Shown here one piece after another: positions 9,159 through 15,789 of a stretch of 15,789 nucleotides of DNA; position 1 is the stretch's first letter, and the number at the start of each line of letters is the position of its first letter. The position numbers were made by a program, and so were the translations under genes. Under the pieces are notes generated by a model, which saw only the letters and a program-made list of their open reading frames with translations, was not told the DNA's origin and did not search any database. This stretch comes from Pinguiococcus pyrenoidosus (taxonomy: Eukaryota; Sar; Pinguiophyceae; Pinguiochrysidales; Pinguiochrysidaceae), in NCBI GenBank assembly GCA_019677205.1, contig JAAMXY010002582.1:1-15789 (forward strand). Reading direction: 5' to 3'.

Positions 9159-10242
9159 ATGGTGTCGTGGCGCATTGCAGGCGCCATCGCTGCTCTGCAC
9201 GTGGCTGCGGCCTTCAGACCCAGGGCCTTCCATGGCGGCCTCCGCAGGATCGCCGACGACCTCGAGGACGGCGGCCTGGCCGGGACGGGAGCTGACCGGG
9301 ATGACTTCGGCGGAGACCTCGAGGACCTCCTGCGGGCGGCAGACCCCGAGCTGGCTGCTCGCCGGCCCAGTGGGCAGCAGGCGCCAGATGCGGCCTGGGA
9401 CCCTGCCTACGACCTGGTCTTCGAGTCCGAGGAGGGCCCCAAAGAGCAGTACCAGGAGCTTCTCAATCGGTACGCTCACAGAATGCGGCGGTCGTACGCG
9501 CGCCGTGGGCGGCGGGCTGAGCTCAGTTTGATTTTCTGGGTAGGCTGGTGTCTCCGAATGAGAACGGGGAGCTGGAGAGCGACGAAGAGAGGCTGAAGAG
9601 GAGGATCGACGACATGCAGCCTCCGTCTCAGGTGACCTGTCCCAAATGCGGGAGTTTCTGCACGCAAGAGGAGCTAGATCGCCACCAGGTAGGCGGCATT
9701 CTCGGGTCGTCGTGATCGCCGAGGCCTCTGTCTGACGTGTCTCTTCGGGTTGGGGCGATGGGAACAGACGTGCAGTTTCTGCTTTGTGCAAGAATTAACA
9801 ATTCCCGCGGCGGCGGTGCGGGTTCCTGGAGGTACGGCGCCAGGATCTTGACAGCCTCGCGGCCTGAAGACTCACCGCTGCTTGGCTGGAAAAAGGCGTG
9901 CAGAAGGCGTCCAGCGCTGAGCCTCCACAGCAGAAGACTTATGGGAAGGGACTTGGGAAGCCGGCTGCGTGGAATGAAGAGCGGCAACCTGCTCCGCAGG
10001 CCCGAGCACAGCAAGCACAGCAAGCACAGCAAGCACAGCAGGCACAGCGGGCTGCACCGCGTGATTCGGTGGGCGCTTCGGCGGTGACTTCAACCGCCGC
10101 TTCGGCAGCTTCTTTGTCGTCCTTGGACGCCGATAGACTGGAGTCCATCGAGCGCCACCTGGCGAGCATCGACAGGAACCTGCAGCGCCTGGTCGAGATC
10201 ATGGCCGCCGGGGAAGAGGAGAGTAGTGGCGGGTCGGAGTAG
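9159..10242 (+). CDS. Small secreted or plastid-targeted zinc-ribbon-like protein
   Basis: I do not recognise a family. Four exons (9159-9469, 9544-9688, 9768-9831, 9896-10242) join in phase through introns of 74, 79 and 64 nt and give 288 residues. ATG 9159 is the first ATG in frame. The N-terminus is a signal peptide (SWRIAGAIAALHVAA) followed directly by FRPRAF, so Phe sits at the predicted +1. This recalls the ASAFAP motif of red-lineage complex plastids, with an Arg-containing stretch after it. CPKCGSFC (136-143) plus CSFC (154-157) make a C-x2-C...C-x2-C zinc-ribbon-like site that exists only if exons 2 and 3 are joined, which supports the model. H151 is an alternative ligand. Then come a Gln-Ala repeat and a short predicted coiled coil (LESIERHLASIDRNLQRLVE) near the end. 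The first donor could also lie near 9490, but that intron would be implausibly short. Confidence 0.62.
10003..10047 (+). repeat. In-frame 9-nt repeat encoding Gln-Gln-Ala
   Basis: The unit CAAGCACAG is repeated four to five times with one G substitution in the last copy. It encodes a (AQQ)n tract in the last exon of the zinc-ribbon-like protein. As a 9-nt unit it expands without frameshift, which fits a flexible linker before the C-terminal coiled coil. Confidence 0.85.
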
Positions 10243-10428
10243 CTACCGTGGTAGTGATGGAGTCGTTGCAGTGGCAGGGATGGAGTCGTTGCAGTGGTAG
10301 GAATGTAATGTAGTCGTTGCAATGGCAGGGATGTAGTCGTTGCGGTGGTAGGGATGTAGTCGTTGCGGTGGCAGGGTTGTAGTTACCGTGGTAGGGATGT
10401 AGTTACCGTGGTGAGAAGAGTAGGGATG
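10236..10428 (+). repeat. Minisatellite of 20-23 nt units starting at the stop codon
   Basis: About eight degenerate tandem copies of a unit like TAGTCGTTGCGGTGGCAGGG + ATG (23 nt) follow one another, including 20-nt variants with TAGTTACCGTGG. The TAG stop codon of the zinc-ribbon gene lies at the front of the first recognisable copy, so the array forms its 3' UTR or immediate downstream flank. The array is entirely non-coding in my model. Confidence 0.8.
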
Positions 10429-10702
10429 GTGTGATGCGCATGGTGTGCCCCTTCCTGTGAGGCTTTGCCCAGCCTCTTGTTGTTCACAGAGGACTCGCGC
10501 GTGTGGGTGGGTGAGTGGCTGCGCGGGGTTGTAGATTGATGGAGTAGACGCGGAGCTGGCCCGTCGAAGATGTAGACTTGGACGTAAGAGTAACATTCCC
10601 TCAATACACATATTCTCTGTTTTCCTCAATCGACAATCAGTGGAAAGGCGTGCAGATCCAGCTTTGCAGAAGACATCCAGACACATAGCTTTACACTCCC
10701 CG
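10429..10702. other. Spacer between convergent 3' ends
   Basis: After the minisatellite, about 270 bases lead to the last codon of the heat-shock-factor gene on the minus strand. The centre (about 10585-10640) is locally AT-rich and pyrimidine-rich, as expected for 3' flanks. I see no gene or structured RNA. Confidence 0.4.
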
Positions 10703-12729
10703 TCAGATGGCGCTCTTCGGTGCAAGATCAAAGTTCCCGACCACGTCACTGAGCTTCATGGTTCCACTTATATGAGCGCTGGGATAGGTGTTCATGTGCT
10801 GAATACGAGCAGCCTCAGATTTGTCGAGTCCCATAGGTGCCTGCAACATTACCGGCGTCGAGCCCACCTGCGAACTAGCAACCGTGAGTGAGCACCTCAC
10901 GTCGCCATCCCTAGCTGGGCGTGGCATACCTGCATGTGGATGGCCGGCTGCGGCGTTGGGGTGGTAGGCAGCATCCCCGCGGGATGCCTAGCGTGCTGCT
11001 TCTGAGACTCGAGCAGATACATCGTTCCTACATCTTGGGACATGGGTAGTACAACATTGTTTAGGAACAAGGGCGCCCGGCCCTGATTGATCAGGGCCTG
11101 TGGCGTCCGGACATGGCCATTGATGGCTTGCTGCGCGTGCGCTTGGGCTTGGCTCCGCAGGTCGATGAGCGCCCGCGCCGGGGCCTGCGCCCCCACGGCG
11201 AGCCCCAAGTCACGCTGCTGTGGAATGAGGAAGCTCTCCTCTGGCCTTAGCATACCGAGCGGAAACGTCGGCGGCAGCACGCCCAGCACCGAGGGTGGCA
11301 TTTGGCTCTCCTTGGAGACGCTTTGCAGGTTCGGCACGGCGCGGAAGGTCTGCGGGATGCCGCTCACGAGGCCATCCGAGACCGGCGCCGCCGGCGGCGG
11401 GTTGCTGAAGAGGTGGCCGGTCGTGACCGGCATGAAGAAGTTCCGTTGCCCCGGGACCTTCTTCCCGAGGAACCCATGGGGGTGGGGCTGAATGGGAAAG
11501 TCGCCCTTGCCGAGCGACTTGCGGCCGGCCGCGCTCTGCTGGACGCGGGCCGCGTCTCCGTTGTTCTCGATGACGTAGACCCGCTTGCGGTGGTGGCTCT
11601 GCCGTGCGCGGAACAGCTTGGAGATGAGCTTTGGCTGATCACGTCGGAAGGAGGGGTGCCAATATCGATGCTCGTCGGCGGCCACCGCCTCTCTGGAGGC
11701 CTTGCCCGAGTCCTTGGAGGCGCCGACGACCACGCCAGCCTTGGAAGCCAGCAGGGTCTGCCGCGAGTTGCGTGAGCTCGTCTCCTTCGCCGTGCTGCGC
11801 GTGTCACCAAGCCGTGAGTTTTGCGGAAGCTGTTTGGGGGAAGTTGGTTTGGGCGTCGGCAGCATCGCGAGAAGCGCTCACCTCCGCACGAGTTTGCGAA
11901 AGCCGTAGAGGTTGAGCTGCCGCTGGAAGCTCGTGAAGTTCCGGTGCCGGAAGAAGTCCGGGAGGATCTCGTTCTGGAAGGCCTCCTGGTTCACGATGAC
12001 AAAGCCGCCGCCGTCGGCCGTCCACCGGATGGCGTGGCTGTGAGGCCCGCACAGGATCTGGTACAGCTTGTGCGGGAAGGCCTGCGGCGCTCCGCGCCGC
12101 CCCGTGCGTGGGGCCGGAAGATCCAGGATCTTCTTCTTGAGCTCGCCGGAGATGTCCCCGTCGGCCGCACCCTAGGTTCCAAGGCGCGAGCGTGAGTTGG
12201 GAAGCCTCGCGGATGCCTCCTCCGCCTCTTTCCGGGGCGCAGCAGCCCGAATCCTCCCAGCACCCGATTCAAACGCATCCGCGCTCTCTCACCCCAAGGG
12301 CGAACACGTCGCCCCGTCCACGAGGGGCCTGCTCACGCCTCCACGGTTTCTGGAGAGACTCACCAGAGCGTTGAGCACCGCATCCTTGTGGTCTTTGCCG
12401 AGGCGAGGGCCAGTCCTGTCTTCTCCGTCCGCCTCAACGACCATGGCGGCCGCGGCCGCCGGATCCACGTTGGCCGCCGCGTCCACCGCGTCCGGGAACA
12501 CGTCTTCGTCCAGGTCGGCGTCGCGCTGGTGGACGAGGTGGCGCTCGTCGACGTCGTCGTGCGGATGCGGTGTGGCGGCGCCGGAGAAGTCCAGCGCGGA
12601 GCCGACGAGCGGAGCGTCCTGAAAGCCATTTGCAGCGGCCGCGGCGCCGCTGGCGGCCTCGAGCGCATCGCTGCCCCCGGGATCGTTCATGATCTCCACA
12701 AAGGCCTCATCTGGCACCACTGCCTCCAT
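10703..12729 (-). CDS. Heat-shock-factor (HSF) family transcription factor
   Basis: Exons 12729-12364, 12171-11882, 11692-10930 and 10867-10703 join in phase through introns of 192, 189 and 62 nt to give 527 residues. Residues about 154-245 are an HSF DNA-binding domain: FPHKLYQILCGPHSHAIRW, GFVIVNQEAFQNEILPDFFR, then the recognition helix in NFTSFQRQLNLYGFRKLV, closed by YWHPSFRRDQPKLISKL after the second intron. That continuity chose the acceptor at 11693. A nearer acceptor would start exon 3 at 11794 and insert 34 residues. The second intron lies just after the recognition helix, similar to the conserved intron of plant HSF genes. Residues 1-120 are acidic and Ala-rich. I see no clear HR-A/B coiled coil, and the C-terminus is Pro/Gln-rich. 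Exon 4 is the least certain; an alternative acceptor gives a start at 10840. The expected role is nuclear, binding nGAAn heat-shock elements. Confidence 0.83.
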
Positions 12730-13115
12730 TTCTGTGGAGAGCGATCGGGGCGTGGCGCGTGTCAGCTACGCTCAGTTCGGACTCGCGCGCAAGCGTTGGA
12801 CACGGCACTGGCGCCTCCCACACGCGCGCCTTGCGCCGGAGCCTGCCTCCAAGCTCAGCGCCGCGATGGCCCTCGCGTACCTGGAGCGTCGGGAAGGGGT
12901 CGCAGGAGGGCGTGATGCGAAAGGGGGAGGCCGGAGAGCGCGCGCCAATCTCACCACAACATCCCGTTTGTGTCTGAAGAGATGGAAACAGGGGAAGCAG
13001 AAGGCTGATCTGGACGTTTGGGGTCTCAATCCAACTGCTAGAATGAGTGGCCACAAGAGTTCCAAACGCGTTCTTTTGGGATTCGAACAATGGTTTGTCG
13101 TCGTGCGGCCTCCCC

Positions 13116-13698
13116 ATTGGGCTGCGCAGCCGAAGCCGAAAATGCAGTCAGAGCGCGGAGCGACGCCATTGGCCAAGGAAGGCCACATTCCCAGGTCCAT
13201 CAAGGGGGTGAAACTCCTAAGAATCCAAGCCAATGGTGGAATAGTTTGACGATTCAAGCGGAGGGATAATGGAACAATGGGGTAATGCTCGGAATGACAA
13301 GCGAAGCGATTCGTAGGCAACCTTCCCCAATCAAACGCAAGAAAGCACCAGATCGTGATGCAGAATTTCTTTCGCATCCAATCGGTGGCGCCCCTCGGTG
13401 AAGAGTATAGATTTTCCGTGCGCGCCGCGGCTCTCCAGTGCTCGACACGCTTCCCTCGCTGTGATCGCTGCTGTCTGGCTGCACTATCCCGCAATGGTCA
13501 TTGGTTTAGCCGATTCAACTTGGAATCGGGAATAACATGCACGGCGGCGCCACCAGCTTCTGATTGGTTTGCCTGGATTTCCACATTCAAGGCCCAACGC
13601 ACGTCATCGATGAGCGGCGACACACATCACCCCTTCCTCTTTTTCTTTCTCTGCTACGCCCGCCGGTGTCTTCTCGGAGGATTCGGACTTGGGATTGG
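13116..13698. promoter_or_regulatory. Cluster of CCAAT/ATTGG boxes
   Basis: Eight CCAAT pentamers, counting both orientations, occur within 583 bases. ATTGG is at 13116, 13168, 13500, 13563 and 13694; CCAAT is at 13230, 13327 and 13378. About one would be expected by chance with equal base use. They lie 390-970 bases upstream of the HSF-like start codon, where a promoter could be, and CCAAT boxes are the classical NF-Y site. Binding is inference. Confidence 0.4.
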
Positions 13699-13770
13699 CG
13701 GGTTGAGGAGGAGCGGAGTTGCGCCTCGCATCGCTGGAGGCCGCTTCGCGGTCGCGTGACGATCGCACCG

Positions 13771-13860
13771 GTTTGGCGACGTTGGCACACATGTTTGGCG
13801 ACGTTGGCATACATGTTTGGCGACGTGGTTCTCACATGTTTGGCGACGTGGTTCTCACCG
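13771..13860 (+). repeat. Four tandem copies of a 22-23 nt repeat
   Basis: The copies are 13771-13792, 13793-13814, 13815-13837 and 13838-13860. All begin GTTTGGCGACGT. The first two continue TGGCACACAT or TGGCATACAT, and the last two share GGTTCTCAC. The array is therefore two pairs of sister copies. It lies about 90 bases beyond the stop codon of the armadillo-type gene, in non-coding DNA. Confidence 0.9.
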
Positions 13861-13952
13861 CTCCGAAGCCAATGCGCCCACCAAGGCCATGGGCTTGTTG
13901 TTGGGCGCGGGAAGCTTCTTGTGGTCGCTGCGCTATTGCTCGTTCGGGCCTT

Positions 13953-15789
13953 TCACTTCTTGAGGGACCTCTTAAACTTCGCGGCGGCGGCCAGCGCGAG
14001 GGCGGTGGATTTCAGCGAAGCCTTCTCTTGCTTTCGCTGCTGACTGCGCCAACTGTTCAGCTGTGGGTCTACTCGCCGCGCAGAAGATGGTCAAAGCAAG
14101 CCGTGGCCTCTGCCGACTCCCACGTGGGAAAAACCAATGAAAAGAAAGGGAAACAAAAGCACGCCCAACTCACCTTTGGTGATGATATCCAACATACTCC
14201 GGCTGTCGCCATCGCTGATGGCGCCCTTCACGGCGTTCGCCACCTACGCCCATCCCACATGCACAGATTTAGCTGTATGGATTGGCGCTTACATCCACTC
14301 AACTCAACTCCACTCAAGTCAAGTCAAGTCAAGTCAACTCAAGTCAAGTCAACTCAACTCAAGTCGACTCGAGTCAAGTAAAAAATCCGCTACGTCATCT
14401 CTTTGAACGGAGATAGAAGAGGACAAACCATCAAGGAAAAACCGAAAAGCACGCACCGAGTGTTTCCGTCGGAGACGCGCGCTGGGCGACGCCTGCGCCT
14501 TGATGTCGGGCAGCTCCGCGACGGTCTCCATCACGACGCCCTGGCGTAGGATGTCGGTGAGGCCCGCCAGCGTGTTGGCTCTCCCCTCCCACATCTGCTG
14601 CAGCTGCTGCTCATCCGGGAACTTCGCCAGCGCCGCCTGGCCGGCCATCTCCGTGGCGTCCGCCCCTCGCTTCGCAGGCTCACCGGCCTCGTTGCCCGGG
14701 TTCTCGCCCGCCCCCTCCTCGCTCTCCTCCTCTTCGTCGTCGTCCTCTGCCCAATCCACCAGGTCGTCCATCTGCGACAGGCCCCGAAGCAGCACCGGCA
14801 CCTTGTCGTAGTGCCTGCCGACCTGGACCACAGGACACGCGCTGACCGGACAGGTGTGCTTGATGCGCACGCGTTTGGGCTTCACCTCCACGTCGTCCAC
14901 GCGCGCCAGGCCAGGTCGCGGGAGCGCCACGCCGGCGTCGGAGCTCAACTGCGCGGAGGCCGGCGTCTCCAGCGCCACCTGTTGTACAGCTTGCTTGGCC
15001 CAGTTCCCGGGTACTTGGATGGCGGGAAGTCCGGCGTCGTGGGGTACAAAAGTACCCCCTACGAAGTCCCCCAACGCGAGTCTTCTTAAGAACTCCATCG
15101 GCGCCGGCGTCGGCCACTCGTGCGCGTCGGCGCACTTGGTCTCTCTCCGCCCGCCGCGCTGGCCCAGGAACCACGTCTCCTCCTCGATGTCGCACAGCAG
15201 CTGCTCGCCCACGCGCAGCTCGTCGTCCGCGTCCGGCTCTTCGTGCTGCGGGTGCAGCGCCAGGCGCATGGCCGCGCTGTCCACCAACGCCTTGCGCGAG
15301 CGCGGGTTACACGTGAGGAAGCGCAGCGCCACCGCGGCGTGTTCGCGCGTCTGCGCGTCCGCCACGTGGGAGAAATGGCAGAGCACGTCGATCGCGCCGC
15401 TTTCAAGCAAAGCGCGGTGATTCCCAGGGAACGCCAGGAGGTTCCGGAACGCCCCGGAGAGGCGGCGTAAGTCGGGCGTCAGAGCGTCCTTGTGCTCCGG
15501 CGCCGCCTCTCCGGACGAAGCGCTCCGGGCTTCTCTCAACGCCACGTCCGCCACGTGCCTCAACACCTCCCCGACGCCGCTGTTCACCAGCTTGGCAGAA
15601 TGGATGTGGCCAAAGGCCAGATTGGCGCACGCGCGCCCGGCCCAAAGGCGCGCAGCGGCGTCGCCGGAGAGCTCAAAGCTGCGGCGCAGGAGCCGGCCGG
15701 CGTCCTGAGCCACCAGCGGCGCTCGGAGGCTGTCGACTTGCGAGAGATTCAAAAGCGCCACTGCCAAAGCGACGCCGACGCTCTGCGGC
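13953..15789 (-). CDS. Armadillo-type repeat protein, 3' part (gene continues past the window)
   Basis: The frame is open to the window edge, so the start is not seen. Exons 15789-14457, 14243-14174 and 14026-13953 join in phase through introns of 213 and 147 nt and supply the last 491 residues. The first visible 150 residues are ARM/HEAT-like helices: AVALLNLSQVDSLRAPLV, RLWAGRACANLAFGHIHSAK, AFRNLLAFPGNHRALLESGA and EHAAVALRFLTCNPRSRKAL, each with the hydrophobic-Asn-Leu spacing typical of armadillo units. A linker with a strongly acidic tract (WAEDDDEEEESEEG) follows, and then a basic C-terminal tail ending KFKRSLKK. The family function is protein-protein scaffolding; I cannot name a partner. 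The last exon is inferred from phase and a short Ala/Lys-rich frame, so it is the least secure part. Confidence 0.65.
14296..14380. repeat. Pentanucleotide microsatellite (AAGTC/AACTC)n in an intron
   Basis: Seventeen consecutive 5-nt units occur, mostly AAGTC and AACTC with CACTC, GACTC and GAGTC variants. They lie wholly inside the first visible intron (14244-14456) of the armadillo-type gene. On the transcribed strand they read as GACTT/GAGTT. The two main variants alternate in blocks, as if short multi-unit segments were duplicated. Confidence 0.9.

Larger units (their letters stand above)
12730..13952. other. 1.2 kb intergenic region upstream of the HSF-like gene
   Basis: This stretch runs from the HSF-like start codon to the stop codon of the armadillo-type gene, both on the minus strand. 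It contains no frame with recognisable coding character. It holds the promoter and 5' UTR of the HSF-like gene, a CCAAT/ATTGG cluster (13116-13698) and a four-copy tandem repeat (13771-13860), described separately. The open frames on both strands here (for example plus 12689-13249 and minus 13494-12772) have no motif, and their compositions look like translated non-coding DNA. Confidence 0.55.

Noticed and set aside
8925-9791. Minus-strand open frame of 288 codons over the zinc-ribbon gene
   Set aside because: It is antisense to exons 1-3 of a plus-strand gene whose splice phases and zinc motif agree. It shows no motif and looks like a composition artefact.
10295-10310. TGTAA, a green-algal polyadenylation signal, downstream of the zinc-ribbon gene and beyond the HSF-like 3' end near 10690
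   Set aside because: A 5-mer is expected often by chance, one copy lies inside the minisatellite, and no other gene here shows it at a consistent distance.
12772-13494. Minus-strand open frame of 240 codons upstream of the HSF-like gene
   Set aside because: No recognisable domain. It is Arg/Ser-rich and crosses the CCAAT cluster. It could in principle be an HSF 5' exon, but I found no donor/acceptor pair that joins it to the HSF frame with domain continuity.
13480-13535. Possible heat-shock element around the TTC...GAA...GAA string
   Set aside because: The GAA/TTC triplets are not in the required 5-bp register (nGAAnnTTCnnGAAn), so it is not a convincing site.
13719-14381. Plus-strand open frame of 220 codons containing repeats such as MFGDV and SSQVK
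   Set aside because: It is a translation of two non-coding tandem repeats (13771-13860 and 14296-14380) plus antisense of two small exons. The repeats, not coding selection, keep it open.

Overview
This is nuclear DNA from a microbial eukaryote, probably an alga or related protist. The window is GC-rich. Four of its five genes can be assembled only by removing short GT-AG introns of about 59-218 nt, and their products (a PDK1-type kinase, a heat-shock-factor domain, an armadillo-type protein) are eukaryotic. One protein starts with a signal peptide ending Ala-Ala-Phe, which resembles the plastid presequences of algae with red-derived complex plastids. That motif is weak evidence, and I cannot name the lineage.

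Layout. 1-905 holds the wreck of mobile elements: a CENP-B/Tc5-type helix-turn-helix protein fragment joined at about 640 to a Ty3/gypsy-like reverse-transcriptase fragment. 906-1498 has no recognisable gene. 1499-5419 (+) is one uninterrupted 1306-codon frame: signal peptide, degenerate SGNH/PC-esterase-like lumenal domain, multi-pass acyltransferase-3 membrane domain and a C-terminal GH130-like five-bladed propeller. 5623-8832 (-) is a four-exon gene for a 942-residue fusion of a TPR carboxylate-clamp domain, a PDK1-like kinase and a CPPED1-like phosphatase that has lost its metal ligands. 9159-10242 (+) is a four-exon gene for a small secreted or plastid-targeted protein with a zinc-ribbon-like motif. 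10703-12729 (-) is a four-exon heat-shock-factor-like transcription factor. 13953 to the window edge (-) is the 3' part of an armadillo-type protein gene. Between the last two lies 1.2 kb of non-coding DNA with a CCAAT/ATTGG cluster and a four-copy 22-23 nt repeat.

Genes in context. The kinase and zinc-ribbon genes are divergent and share 326 bp of upstream DNA. The acyltransferase and kinase genes converge, as do the zinc-ribbon and heat-shock-factor genes. The most unusual object is the TPR-PDK1-pseudophosphatase fusion. PDK1 is the activating kinase of the AKT/AGC branch, CPPED1 is reported to be an AKT phosphatase, and the TPR carries every residue of the Hsp70/Hsp90 tail-binding clamp. 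One polypeptide therefore appears to combine a chaperone-docking module, an AGC-activating kinase and a dead phosphatase used as a binding domain. All exon models are my own, built from splice consensus, phase and domain continuity, without transcript data.
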